From: an uncultured Ruminococcus sp.
GTDB taxonomy: Bacteria > Bacillota > Clostridia > Oscillospirales > Ruminococcaceae
Reading direction: 5' to 3'
Length of the DNA stretch: 28,803 nucleotides
Assembly: GCA_900319195.1 (NCBI GenBank)
Contig: ONNL01000070.1
Span: forward strand, 1-28,803
Positions 15,208-23,639 of this stretch are shown one piece after another. The notes beneath the pieces are model-generated. The model was not told the DNA's origin. It made no database searches and saw nothing but the letters and a program-made list of their open reading frames with translations. The position numbers and the translations under genes are program-made. Every line of letters starts with the position of its first letter. The stretch's first letter is position 1.

Positions 15208-15531
15208 ATGAAAAAGCTTTTAGCAATATGCTCCATATTTTTTACAGTCTGTACAGCGTTCACTTCGTGCGGTGCAGAGGATGCGAAATATGAGACCGAC
15301 GGTACAGAGCGCACCACCTACGTTGAGGATAAGGACGAGCGCGACAACGATTCCGCAGGCGATTATGCCAAGGACGCGATAGACGGCGCAAAGGACGCAG
15401 GCAAGGACCTCGTTGACGGCGCAGGAGATGCCGCTGATGACATTATCGACGGTGTTGACGGCAAAAAAGAGGACGATGTTACCCGTGAGCGCACTTCCAA
15501 TGAGAAAACGCGCAGAAATCGTGACAGGTAA
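15208..15531 (+). CDS. Small lipoprotein with Asp/Gly/Ala-rich repeats
   Basis: This 107-residue protein has a lipoprotein signal peptide (MKKLLAICSIFFTVCTAF) with the lipobox TSC, so Cys21 would be lipidated and the rest exposed outside the membrane. The start is ATG at 15208 with a GAAGGGA site; an earlier in-frame ATG at 15097 runs through the DnaA-box region and is rejected. After an acidic stretch come imperfect repeats around KDAIDGAKDAGKDLVDG and GDAADDIIDGVDG, probably an amphipathic or extended low-complexity helix. The tail is highly charged and ends in RRNRDR. I do not recognise a family and infer no function. It stands alone between the DnaA-box cluster and a strong terminator. 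Confidence 0.72.
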   Translation: MKKLLAICSIFFTVCTAFTSCGAEDAKYETDGTERTTYVEDKDERDNDSAGDYAKDAIDGAKDAGKDLVDGAGDAADDIIDGVDGKKEDDVTRERTSNEKTRRNRDR

Positions 15532-15558
15532 CTGATGTATCCGTAAAAATTTGAATAT

Positions 15559-15597
15559 AAAAAGAGGGGAGAATTTCGGAAATCTCCCCTCTTTTTT
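15559..15597. terminator. Bidirectional Rho-independent terminator
   Basis: AAAAAGAGGGGAGA (15559-15572) pairs over 14 bp with TCTCCCCTCTTTTT (15583-15596), with further TTT/AAA pairing inside the loop. The A run on the left and T run on the right serve both the lipoprotein gene (+) and the convergent DUF2461 gene (-). Confidence 0.92.
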
Positions 15598-15606
15598 ACT
15601 AATGCT

Positions 15607-16353
15607 TTACCACATGAACTCCACATCGGGAGCCTTTACCATGCTTGTCTCAGGCTCGGGCTCGGAAGGTACGGTATTCGCTTTGAGCAGTGCCTTTGCA
15701 GTCTCCTCGATCTCAACTATTTCGTGAAAATAGTCGTTTAAGGGAATCAATCCCTGAAAAAGCTCGTTTATACGGTCTGCAAGAGCGTGACTGAACAGTA
15801 TTTCGGGTGAATTTACCTTCACGGAGGCACTCAGTCCCTTTTTTCTGAAAAATTTTTCCGCTTCGGGAACACTGCACGGCTTGAGCCGCTTGTATTCATC
15901 TCCGCCGATAGTCACACCGAAGTCCCTTTCGAGCGTATCTATCATTTTCAGGAACGGCTTGCAGTCTTCGGAAAGCTCTGCGCGGAATCGCTCCATAACA
16001 GCCGCATCGGGCTTTGATATGCGGAATCCGAACTCCGCTCCCTCGGGTGAGAGCTCAAAGAACAGAGTTGGGGTCTTGTTCCAGTATACCGCATTGTACC
16101 GCACATATATCCACAGCGTATCGCGGTAGTGGAGATACGGCGGAAAGGAGTCGTCGCGGTATATGCGTCCGACCTTGTACACCATGTCCTCATTATCGGA
16201 AAAAGGTCGGTATATCTCCTCTCCGAGCGCCTTTAACGGCTCGTAAATCTTCTCCGTGTATGTCTTTTTGTGCTCCTCAAACCACTGCTTGTTGTTATTC
16301 ATTTTTATGCCGAGCAGGAAGTCGAGAGCCTCCTGCGAAAATCCGCTGAACAT
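15607..16353 (-). CDS. DUF2461 family protein
   Basis: This 248-residue protein matches the DUF2461 (TIGR02453) family by its pattern: FSGFSQEALDFLLGIKMNNN, then KQWFEEHKKTY, a YRDDSFPPYLHYRD segment, and FFELSPEGAEFGFRISKPD, with a later RLKPCSVPEAEKFF stretch. The family is widespread and uncharacterised; the structure is thought to be alpha/beta without a known catalytic site. GGAGTGATAAA precedes the ATG. The C-terminal 30 residues (SEPEPETSMVKAPDVEF) are low complexity and probably flexible. It has its own spacer on both sides, so it appears monocistronic. Its promoter would lie in the hairpin-rich spacer at 16354-16694, where I could not find a clear minus-strand one. Confidence 0.82.
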   Translation of the reverse strand: MFSGFSQEALDFLLGIKMNNNKQWFEEHKKTYTEKIYEPLKALGEEIYRPFSDNEDMVYKVGRIYRDDSFPPYLHYRDTLWIYVRYNAVYWNKTPTLFFELSPEGAEFGFRISKPDAAVMERFRAELSEDCKPFLKMIDTLERDFGVTIGGDEYKRLKPCSVPEAEKFFRKKGLSASVKVNSPEILFSHALADRINELFQGLIPLNDYFHEIVEIEETAKALLKANTVPSEPEPETSMVKAPDVEFMW

Positions 16354-16379
16354 TTTATCACTCCATTAATAAGGGAAAA

Positions 16380-16583
16380 TTGACTTTCAGGCGGTCGTTA
16401 CGCGCCGGCGTTTGCGTATTTGCCCACCCTCACAAAGCGCGTACGTCGCGCGCTGTTTTCGCGTTAAAATCATTAATAAACAGAACTGATTTCCGCGAAT
16501 GTAAGAAATGTAGCAACGCAACTTTTTTCAACCTGCTGTCAAGACCGCCATTTATGGCGCTTGTTTTAGTCTTGACGGATTGA
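16380..16583 (+). other. Possible dispersed repeat with a 67-codon open frame
   Basis: Within the 340-bp spacer between the DUF2461 and spoIID genes, a forward frame opens at TTG 16380, four bases after AAGGG, and encodes 67 residues rich in Arg, Ser and Phe with no domain I can name. The spacer has unusual composition, with GCGCGTACGTCGCGCGC in the middle. Its content has the feel of a multi-copy intergenic element whose frame is incidental. That is an impression and copy number is not testable here. I do not call it a gene. Confidence 0.3.
16538..16576. repeat. Nested inverted repeat
   Basis: GTCAAGAC (16538-16545) and GTCTTGAC (16569-16576) bracket a tight second hairpin, CGCCAT-TT-ATGGCG (16546-16559). 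The right outer arm contains most of the -35 of the promoter at 16572. There is no T run after it on either strand, so it is not a standard terminator. Confidence 0.7.
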
Positions 16584-16599
16584 ATGTTTGTGGTATAAT
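16572..16599 (+). promoter_or_regulatory. Orphan SigA-type promoter directed at the spoIID 3' end
   Basis: TTGACG at 16572-16577 and TATAAT at 16594-16599 are spaced by 16 bases, with TGG as an extended -10. The predicted transcript starts near 16606 and has no supported forward gene ahead; it would run antisense into spoIID from its 3' end at 16695. GCCGCTC and GAGCGGC within the first 90 bases could form a hairpin. It may make an antisense or small RNA. Confidence 0.55.
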
Positions 16600-16694
16600 T
16601 GGCAAATGCGAACGCCGCTCAGATGAAAAGCCACCAAAATTTTGAATACTTGTTTATTATAACACACGGGAGCAGATTATTCAAGAGCGGCATA

Positions 16695-17738
16695 TCAGCT
16701 CTCAGAAATAGTACACCCGGGGTAGTAGTGCGCGACTATCTCCTGCCAGCTATGCCCATCCTTTGCCATTGCGTCAGCACCGTACTGGCTCATACCGACC
16801 CCGTGACCGAATCCGCGTGTGGTTATGACGGCGCTGTCGTTTTCATAGCGTATATCAAAGCAGGCGGAGCGAAGTCCGAGAGCAGACCGCAGTTCGTTTC
16901 CGCTTATAGATTTATCACCTGCCGTAAGCGTGAGGACTGTTCCCGATTCCGAAACATCGGTGACTGCAAGCCATTCCGAGATGTCCCCCTCAAGCTTTAT
17001 GTCTGGGAATGCGCTCCCGAGCTTCTCGCGGAGAGCTTCCGCATTGAACCGCACCTCCTCCATGTATTTGGGAGCGGACGTGTCGTAACTGCTGTCAACT
17101 GGCACGAGATAGTCAACCGCCGTACCCCACGCATTTTCGGCACTTTCGGTCTTTCCCGACGACATCGAGCAGAATGCCGAGATGATAGGACTGCCGTTGT
17201 AGGTGAGGATATAAGGCAGAACCTCATCGACAGCCTTGCTGACCTTTCCGTAGTATTCGTCGAAATTCTCGCCGTAATACTGCTTTATCTGCTCCTTTGT
17301 GAAGTATCCCTGATACTTTGAGGTGTCGTTGGAGAAATCTGCTCCTTTCAGCGAAGCGTCGGGCTTTGCACGTTCAAGAGCACGCTGTCTTTCCGCATAG
17401 GTATGTGCTGCGGCAGCCTGTGCCTTCAAGGCTTCGGGTTCAAATGACGCAGGCATTTCCGCACAGACAGCTCCGATAACGTAGTCCCTCACGGATACCT
17501 CTGTGACCTCTCCGTCCGCTGTATTCAGCACCTTATATGGTTCGTCGCTGACTGTCTCGTGTGCAGTCTCAGTCTCGGGAAGAGAGGTCTCCTGCTGAGT
17601 CTCCGTGCTGACCTCATTTGCGGTCTTATCCGCAGGAACAGCGGCTTTTGTACCTCCGCGCGATAATCTGACAGGTATTGCAGGGAGAACTCCTATCATA
17701 AGCGACAGGAATAGTATAACGGTAAGGTGTTTTTTCAT
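16695..17738 (-). CDS. spoIID: SpoIID/LytB family peptidoglycan lytic transglycosylase
   Basis: SpoIID cleaves glycan strands as a lytic transglycosylase during forespore engulfment, acting with SpoIIM and SpoIIP. This 347-residue protein starts at ATG 17738 with AAAGGAG upstream; 22 further upstream codons exist but lack a good site. An N-terminal membrane segment (4-22) precedes a Thr/Glu-rich linker (about 30-66). The catalytic domain has SVRDYVIGAV, AEMPASFEPEALKAQ with the catalytic Glu94, AFCSMSSGKTESAENAWG with the cysteine near the expected zinc site, and GFGHGVGMSQYGA. Family members also include LytB-type amidase enhancers in vegetative cells, so sporulation use is likely but not proven. 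It is divergent from citrate synthase. The usual spoIIID neighbour is absent. Confidence 0.85.
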   Translation of the reverse strand: MKKHLTVILFLSLMIGVLPAIPVRLSRGGTKAAVPADKTANEVSTETQQETSLPETETAHETVSDEPYKVLNTADGEVTEVSVRDYVIGAVCAEMPASFEPEALKAQAAAAHTYAERQRALERAKPDASLKGADFSNDTSKYQGYFTKEQIKQYYGENFDEYYGKVSKAVDEVLPYILTYNGSPIISAFCSMSSGKTESAENAWGTAVDYLVPVDSSYDTSAPKYMEEVRFNAEALREKLGSAFPDIKLEGDISEWLAVTDVSESGTVLTLTAGDKSISGNELRSALGLRSACFDIRYENDSAVITTRGFGHGVGMSQYGADAMAKDGHSWQEIVAHYYPGCTISES

Positions 17739-17830
17739 GGTGAACGCTCCTTTTCTGACTGTCCGCTCCGACATGAAGTGTCTGACCGCGGATAAGTGCC
17801 GCAAATCATCACTTTAAGCCGAAAAAGTAA

Positions 17831-17859
17831 TTGACATAAATTGAAATATAGTGTATAAT
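17831..17859 (+). promoter_or_regulatory. Perfect-consensus SigA promoter of the citrate synthase operon
   Basis: TTGACA (17831-17836) and TATAAT (17854-17859) are spaced by exactly 17 bases in an AT-rich context. The transcript would begin near 17866, about 27 bases before the ATG at 17893. No clear operator palindrome is visible, so strong constitutive expression is the simplest reading. Confidence 0.92.
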
Positions 17860-17892
17860 ATATTTTGAATATATTATTGGAGAGTGAAGAAT

Positions 17893-19245
17893 ATGCCGTT
17901 TATGAATTCTGATGATCGAATTGCAAGATTATGTGATGAGCTTATTAAAAATTCAAGGATCGATAATAAGCTTTATGACAAATATCAGGTCAAGAAGGGA
18001 CTTCGCAACAGCGACGGCTCGGGTGTTGTCGCAGGTATCACGAATATCTGCAACGTACACGGATATATAATCAATGAGGGCGAAAAGGAGCCTATCCCGG
18101 GTCAGCTCATTTACCGCGGATATAATATCAATGACCTTATCAATAACGTTGAGGACGAGGACCGCTTCGGATATGAGGAGACTGTTTTCCTCATGCTCTT
18201 CGGACGCCTCCCAAACAAGAGAGAGCTCAAGAACTTCCAGACATACCTTGGCGTAATGAGAGATCTCCCCGAGGGCTTTGTTGAGGATATGATACTTAAA
18301 GCTCCCTCAAATAATATCATGAATAAGCTTGCACGTTCTGTTCTTGCACTCTATTCATACAACAACGAGTGTGAAAACAAGGATTTTGAGAACGAGATGC
18401 TCATTGCTATGAGTCTCATTGCAAAGCTTCCTGTTATCATGGCTTCAGCTTATCAGGTCAAGAGAAGAGTTTTCGATAACATGAGCCTGATTATGCACCC
18501 GATAAACTATGAGGAGACTGCGGCTCAGTGCATACTCTCACTTCTTCGTCCTGACAGACAGTATACAGATGCTGAGGCAAAGCTGCTTGACCGTATGCTC
18601 ATGCTTCACGTTGAACACGGCGGCGGCAATAACTCCACATTCACCTGCCGAGTGCTCACATCTTCGGGTACAGACCCGTATTCAGCTTATGCTTCGGCAA
18701 TATGCTCGCTCAAGGGTCCCCGTCACGGCGGAGCTAACCTCAAGGTTATACATATGCTTGATAATATCAAGGATAATGTAAAGAACTGGGAGGACGAGAG
18801 CGAAGTAGCTGACTATATGAGAAAGATACTCAGGGGCGAGGCAAACGACGGCTCGGGACTCATCTACGGTATGGGTCACGCTGTATACACTATCTCTGAC
18901 CCCCGTGCAGTTATCCTCAAGAGGAAGGCATTCGAGCTTGCAAAGGGCAGAGAGATAGAGGCTGAATTCAGACTTCTTGACACTATCGAGCGCCTTACTC
19001 CCGAGCTCTTCAAGGAAGTAAAGGGCAAATCTAAGACAATGTGCGCGAATGTTGATATGTATTCGGGACTTGTTTACAGAATGCTCGGCATACCCGAAGA
19101 GCTCTTTACGCCTATGTTTGCTGTCGGACGTATGGCAGGCTGGGCTGCTCACAGAATGGAAGAGATACTCACGAGCAGCAGGATAATCCGTCCTGCATAC
19201 AAGGCAATTGCCAAGGAAAGAGAGTATATAAAAATAGATAACAGA
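17893..19245 (+). CDS. Citrate synthase
   Basis: Citrate synthase condenses oxaloacetate and acetyl-CoA to citrate. The 451-residue protein starts at ATG 17893, eight bases after GGAGAG; the in-frame GTG at 17884 overlaps that site. Active-site residues are visible: His278 in GPRHGGAN, His329 in GMGHAVYTISDPRA and Asp388 in NVDMYSGLVY, matching the His264/His305/Asp362 triad of the E. coli enzyme. HVEHGGGNNSTFT precedes them. The length and an N-terminal extension of about 40 residues match the clostridial type. In these fermenters it probably feeds the partial oxidative branch to 2-oxoglutarate and glutamate, an inference; aconitase and isocitrate dehydrogenase are not adjacent. The stop TGA is at 19246-19248, so the last three bases overlap the lipoprotein start. 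Confidence 0.96.
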
Positions 19246-20567
19246 TGAAAATTCTGAAAGCTTTTGCGGCAGCCGTTTCAGCGGCAGTGCTGCTCACAGG
19301 CTGCTCATTCGGCTCGGATATTGACGGACTTATGGCTCCGCCGAAGCTGAGTGTTGAACAGGAGCAGATATACAAGGCGCTCACAGACGCGACGGGTACC
19401 TCCATAAGCCTTAAATATCCAACATCGGGAAAATATCTCTCAGCATTTATCGTTGAGGATATTGACGGCGACGGCGGAAACGAGGCTGTCGTTTTCTATG
19501 AAAAGACGGGTCTTACCGTAGAGGAAAACATTCTCCGCATCAATATCCTTGACCGTACAAACGGCAAGTGGCGGTCGGTGTGTGATACTCCTGCTGAGGG
19601 CGCAAATATCGAAAAGATAATCATTTCAAGGCTCGGGACGAATGACAAGATAAACCTTATCATCGGCACGACGCTTATCAACCGCTCGGAGAAGAATGCT
19701 GCGATATACAATTACAGCTCCGACGGCAGTATCGTCAAGACCTTCTCGAAATCATGCTCGTTCATTGATGTGACAGACCTTGACGGCGATAAGGAAAACG
19801 AATTTCTCATGCTGACGGGCTCGTCGGGAGACAGTCCTGCCGCGGCTGAGGCTTATAAGCTTGACACTCAGGGCACCTATCATCAGTACAGCGTTAGCCT
19901 GAGCGGGAGCTTTACGGAATTTGACAAAACAAAATACGGAAATTTCGGCTCGGACGGCAAGGCACTGTATATAGACGCTGTTTCGGGCACAGGATATATA
20001 CAGACAGATGTGATATATATGGACGGCAAGGGACTTCATAAGGTGTTTGAAATACCCGAGGAATCGCTTTCTACCGTGAGACCCTCGGGGTGCTCGTGTG
20101 CCGATATAGACGGCGACGGGACTATCGAGATACCTGTTCAGGAGCTCTCCCCCGGATATGAGGACGTATCTGTGAGCGAGCAGATGAACATTACAGAATG
20201 GATGTATATAGACGGCGAAAATACGCTGAAGAAGAAATATTCATCATATTACAGCGTCGCGGACGGCTATATCTTCCTGTTCCCTGAAAAATGGAGGGAC
20301 AGGATAACGGTAAAGCGTGACGCGGTAAATGACGAGATAGTTTTCTGCTCATATACGAACGGGCAGGTCGGCAGAGAGCTCATGCGGCTTTACTGCGCGA
20401 CGGATTCTCCCTCGGAGGAGGACAGGCTCGCAAACGGCTATTCTCTGCTGAGAACAAAGGGCGAGACGGTATTTCTTGCCTGCATTCCCGAATATGAGGA
20501 GCCGTATGACGATAATCTGGCGCTCACCTCGGCTGAGCTTACGCTCGGATTCAGAATGAGCGAATAA
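19245..20567 (+). CDS. Lipoprotein with DxDGDG (FG-GAP/VCBS-like) repeats
   Basis: This 440-residue protein has a signal peptide with lipobox LTGC, so Cys20 is expected to be lipidated and the protein held on the outer face of the membrane. Three similar acidic loops, EDIDGDGGNE (71-80), TDLDGDKENE (177-186) and ADIDGDGTIE (286-295), each lead into a hydrophobic strand, as in the calcium-binding blades of FG-GAP/VCBS beta-propellers. The repeats span roughly 60 to 330, so a small propeller is plausible. Ligand and function are unknown. The ATG overlaps the citrate synthase stop (ATGA) and the response regulator follows 19 bases after its stop, placing it between an enzyme and a two-component system. 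It could be a sensor partner for the kinase. Confidence 0.8.
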   Translation: MKILKAFAAAVSAAVLLTGCSFGSDIDGLMAPPKLSVEQEQIYKALTDATGTSISLKYPTSGKYLSAFIVEDIDGDGGNEAVVFYEKTGLTVEENILRINILDRTNGKWRSVCDTPAEGANIEKIIISRLGTNDKINLIIGTTLINRSEKNAAIYNYSSDGSIVKTFSKSCSFIDVTDLDGDKENEFLMLTGSSGDSPAAAEAYKLDTQGTYHQYSVSLSGSFTEFDKTKYGNFGSDGKALYIDAVSGTGYIQTDVIYMDGKGLHKVFEIPEESLSTVRPSGCSCADIDGDGTIEIPVQELSPGYEDVSVSEQMNITEWMYIDGENTLKKKYSSYYSVADGYIFLFPEKWRDRITVKRDAVNDEIVFCSYTNGQVGRELMRLYCATDSPSEEDRLANGYSLLRTKGETVFLACIPEYEEPYDDNLALTSAELTLGFRMSE

Positions 20568-20586
20568 ATAATAAGGAGTGATATCT

Positions 20587-21288
20587 GTGAAAAGGATCCT
20601 GATCTGTGAGGACGAAGCTACTATTCGTGAATTTGAAGTTATAAACCTCAGGCGAGCAGGCTATGAGGTTGTAGATGTTGACTGCGGCGAGGCTGCTCTC
20701 GAGACCTTTGAAAAGGAACACGGGAACTTCGATATCGTACTCCTTGACATCATGATGCCAGGTATAGACGGCTTTACGGTCTGCAAGAAGATACGTGAGA
20801 AGAGCTCGACTATTGGCATAATCATGCTCACAGCAAGAACTCAGGAAATGGATAAGGTAAGCGGACTTATGATAGGCGCGGACGACTATATCACAAAGCC
20901 GTTCTCTCCCTCGGAGCTCACTGCGCGTGTTGACGCTATATACAGGCGAGTGTGTATGAGCTTTATCAAGAATGAGAACCGCTCGGTCATTGAATCGGGA
21001 CCGTTTGTGCTCAACCTGAAAAGCCGCACCGTCACTAAAAACGGCGTACCGATAGAGCTTACTCAGGTGGAGTATCAGATACTTGAATTCTTCATGAACA
21101 ACAAAAACACCGCTCTCGACCGCGCAAGCATACTCAATCACATCTGGGGCGAGAGCTATTACGGCGACGACAAGATAGTTGACGTAAATATCAGACGTAT
21201 CCGCATGAAAATAGAGGAGGAACCCTCTAACCCAAAATTCATCATAACCATATGGGGATACGGATATAAGTGGAATGATGCTCAGTAA
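20587..21288 (+). CDS. OmpR/PhoB-family response regulator
   Basis: This 233-residue regulator starts at GTG 20587, eight bases after AAGGAG; an in-frame GTG at 20578 touches that site and is rejected. The receiver domain has the acidic pocket CEDE (Glu8, Asp9), the phospho-acceptor Asp54 in IVLLDIMMPG, LTAR and the conserved Lys in ITKPFSPSEL. The C-terminal winged helix (about 140-230) has ELTQVEYQILEFF, HIWGESYYGDDKIVDVNI and IITIWGYGYKW, typical of the OmpR class. Its stop overlaps the kinase start by one base. The pair resembles PhoP/PhoR of Firmicutes, but no phosphate genes are here, so the stimulus stays open. Confidence 0.95.
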   Translation: MKRILICEDEATIREFEVINLRRAGYEVVDVDCGEAALETFEKEHGNFDIVLLDIMMPGIDGFTVCKKIREKSSTIGIIMLTARTQEMDKVSGLMIGADDYITKPFSPSELTARVDAIYRRVCMSFIKNENRSVIESGPFVLNLKSRTVTKNGVPIELTQVEYQILEFFMNNKNTALDRASILNHIWGESYYGDDKIVDVNIRRIRMKIEEEPSNPKFIITIWGYGYKWNDAQ

Positions 21289-22700
21289 TGGCTAAAAAAA
21301 CGATCACAAGACGCTGGATAACAAACAACCTCGGAGTTGTCGTGCTGGCTCTGCTCGTTATCGAGCTTGCCTTCATCTACGCGATACAGAATTATTTCTA
21401 CAACTCCGCGAGACAGTATCTTGTTTCAAAAATAAATGCCGTAACAAGCGTCCTGAGTATACATTCGCAGGACAGCGCGGCAAATTTTTCGGCAGAGATG
21501 CGAAATATGCTTGAGACCTTTGACGAAAAGGACAAGATCGAGCTTATGGCTATAAACTCAAAGGGGAGAGTCGTTCTCACCTCGTCGGGATTTTCTCCGG
21601 ATTCGGACATGGATATGCCCGATTATGAGGACGCAATTGCCGCAGATGCCGAAAGGTCATACATAGGAAAGCTCCCGGGCGGCGAAAAGATACTCGCCGT
21701 TTCTGTGCCCATATCCTCGCTCAGCAGCGAGTACAGCTCGGTGAGAATGGTAACATCGCTCACCGAGATAGACAATACCATAAAGACCTACATCGCCGTT
21801 GTCACCTTCGTGTGCATTGCAATAATCGCGGTGATACTCCTTGCGGGAATCTATTTCGCAGGCACTATCGTAAAGCCGATAACGCAGATAAGCGGTATCG
21901 CAAGCAAGTTCGCAAAGGGCGATTTCTCGGTGCGTATTGATAACGACAGCAATGACGAGATAGGCGACCTCTGCACAGCTATCAATCACATGGCTGACGA
22001 GCTCTCGACTTCGGAGGAAATGAAGAATGAATTCATCTCATCTGTATCGCATGAGCTGAGGACTCCGCTCACGGCGATAAAGGGCTGGGCGGAAACGCTC
22101 ATGATAGACGGCGGCGGAAGTCCCGAGACCATGAAAAAGGGTGTTGGCGTTATCGTCAGCGAGACGGAGCGTCTTTCGCAGATGGTCGAGGAGCTCCTCG
22201 ATTTCTCGCGTATGCAGAATGGTCACTTCACGCTTCAGAATGCAGATATGGATATACTTGCGGAGCTTGGTGACGCTGTGCTCATCTACGGTGACAAGGC
22301 AAGGCGCGAGGGAATACAGCTCATATATAACGACCCCGAAATGCTCCCCTTCGTATATGGCGATAAAAACCGCATAAGACAGGTATTCATCAACATCATC
22401 GACAATGCTGTAAAGTATTCGTCGGCAGGGGATACTGTCACGGTAAACGCCTATGAGGACGAGGGAATGGTCATAGTTTCGGTATCTGATACGGGCTGCG
22501 GAATCAAGGAATCAGACCTTGCAAAGGTAAAGACCAAATTCTATAAGGCTAATCACACGCGCAGAGGCTCGGGCATAGGACTTGCCGTTGCTGACGAGAT
22601 AATCGCTATGCACGGCGGAAAAATGGACGTTTTCAGCGCAGGTGAGGGCAAGGGCACAACGGTGACTATATCACTGCCTGCAAAGAATAATAATTCATAA
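21288..22700 (+). CDS. Sensor histidine kinase
   Basis: This 470-residue membrane kinase is the cognate partner of the regulator before it (TAATG overlap). Two transmembrane helices (about 14-35 and 169-192) enclose an extracellular domain of roughly 130 residues with a PAS-like content. A HAMP domain (193-246) leads to the HisKA segment FISSVSHELRTPLTAIKGW with phospho-acceptor His255, then the catalytic ATPase with NIIDNAVKYS (N box), VSDTGCGI (G1) and GSGIGLAVADEII (G2). The layout is that of PhoR/VicK-type kinases without an additional cytosolic PAS domain. The lipoprotein upstream could supply an external signal, an inference from gene order only. Confidence 0.94.
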   Translation: MAKKTITRRWITNNLGVVVLALLVIELAFIYAIQNYFYNSARQYLVSKINAVTSVLSIHSQDSAANFSAEMRNMLETFDEKDKIELMAINSKGRVVLTSSGFSPDSDMDMPDYEDAIAADAERSYIGKLPGGEKILAVSVPISSLSSEYSSVRMVTSLTEIDNTIKTYIAVVTFVCIAIIAVILLAGIYFAGTIVKPITQISGIASKFAKGDFSVRIDNDSNDEIGDLCTAINHMADELSTSEEMKNEFISSVSHELRTPLTAIKGWAETLMIDGGGSPETMKKGVGVIVSETERLSQMVEELLDFSRMQNGHFTLQNADMDILAELGDAVLIYGDKARREGIQLIYNDPEMLPFVYGDKNRIRQVFINIIDNAVKYSSAGDTVTVNAYEDEGMVIVSVSDTGCGIKESDLAKVKTKFYKANHTRRGSGIGLAVADEIIAMHGGKMDVFSAGEGKGTTVTISLPAKNNNS

Positions 22701-22709
22701 GGTGATGCA

Positions 22710-23639
22710 ATGAGTAATAAAAAATCAAACGGCGGAGAGAAATTCAAGTCCAAGATAGGCGGACAGGCGCTTATTGAGGGCATAATGATGCTCGGTCCCG
22801 ATACGGGAGCAATGGCGTGCCGACTTCCCGACGGCTCGATAGATGTCGAGACATGGGAGGAAAAAAACGGCAAGAGCGCTCCGTGGTACAGAAAGGTGCC
22901 GCTCGTAAGAGGGTGCACGAACTTTGTTATCTCGCTCGTAAAGGGCTATAAATACACAATGAAGTCGGCTGAAAAGCAGCTCACCGAGGAGGAAAAGGCG
23001 GAGGAGGAGAATGCCTCGGCTATCTTTCAGGTCATGATGTACCTCGGAATACTTGTCGGAGTGCTCCTTGCGGTCGGACTTTTCGTGTTCCTGCCGAAAT
23101 TCATAACGGGACATATTCTCTCAAAGGACTCCTCAAAGATAATCCGCTCGCTTATCGAGGGCGTTGTGAAGATAGTTCTTTTCGTGGCATATATGTGGGT
23201 CATAAGTCTCATGAAGGACATTCGCCGTCAGTACGGCTATCACGGCGCCGAGCACAAGACCATTGCCTGCCATGAGGCAGAGCTTCCGCTCACAGTTGAG
23301 AATGTCCGTCCGCAGACACGCTTCCATAAGCGATGCGGAACGTCGTTCATATTTATAGTGCTCATTGTGAGCATTTTCGTGATGTGCTTTGTACCGTTCA
23401 GTGAGGTATGGCAGAGAGTGCTCGCAAGCCTTGCACTTCTGCCCGTAGTTGTCGGAGTTTCGTATGAATTCATTCGCTATGCGGGAACTCACGACAATAT
23501 GCTGACGAGGATACTTTCAGCTCCGGGACTTGCAATGCAGAGGATAACCACGCGCGAGCCCGACGACAGCATGATAGAAATAGCGATTGCCGCTCTTACA
23601 CCGTGTATTCCCAAGGACAAGGCGGACGACAAGTGGTAA
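22710..23639 (+). CDS. DUF1385 (YqhQ-like) membrane protein
   Basis: This 309-residue protein belongs to DUF1385, named YqhQ in Bacillus, of unknown function. The start of the mature frame reads KIGGQALIEGIMMLGPDTGAMA, the most conserved segment of the family. Hydrophobic segments lie near 112-135 and 150-170 and again near 212-250, separated by YGYHGAEHKTIACHEAE and a RCGTSF loop rich in His and Cys that could bind metal. In Clostridia this gene commonly lies next to prmC, as here. An AAGGTGATG-type site precedes its ATG. It overlaps prmC by seven bases. Confidence 0.9.
   Translation: MSNKKSNGGEKFKSKIGGQALIEGIMMLGPDTGAMACRLPDGSIDVETWEEKNGKSAPWYRKVPLVRGCTNFVISLVKGYKYTMKSAEKQLTEEEKAEEENASAIFQVMMYLGILVGVLLAVGLFVFLPKFITGHILSKDSSKIIRSLIEGVVKIVLFVAYMWVISLMKDIRRQYGYHGAEHKTIACHEAELPLTVENVRPQTRFHKRCGTSFIFIVLIVSIFVMCFVPFSEVWQRVLASLALLPVVVGVSYEFIRYAGTHDNMLTRILSAPGLAMQRITTREPDDSMIEIAIAALTPCIPKDKADDKW

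Noticed and set aside
16599..17321. Plus-strand frame of 240 codons downstream of the orphan promoter
   Set aside because: It starts on TTG without a ribosome binding site and is mostly antisense to spoIID; the promoter could instead make a non-coding RNA.
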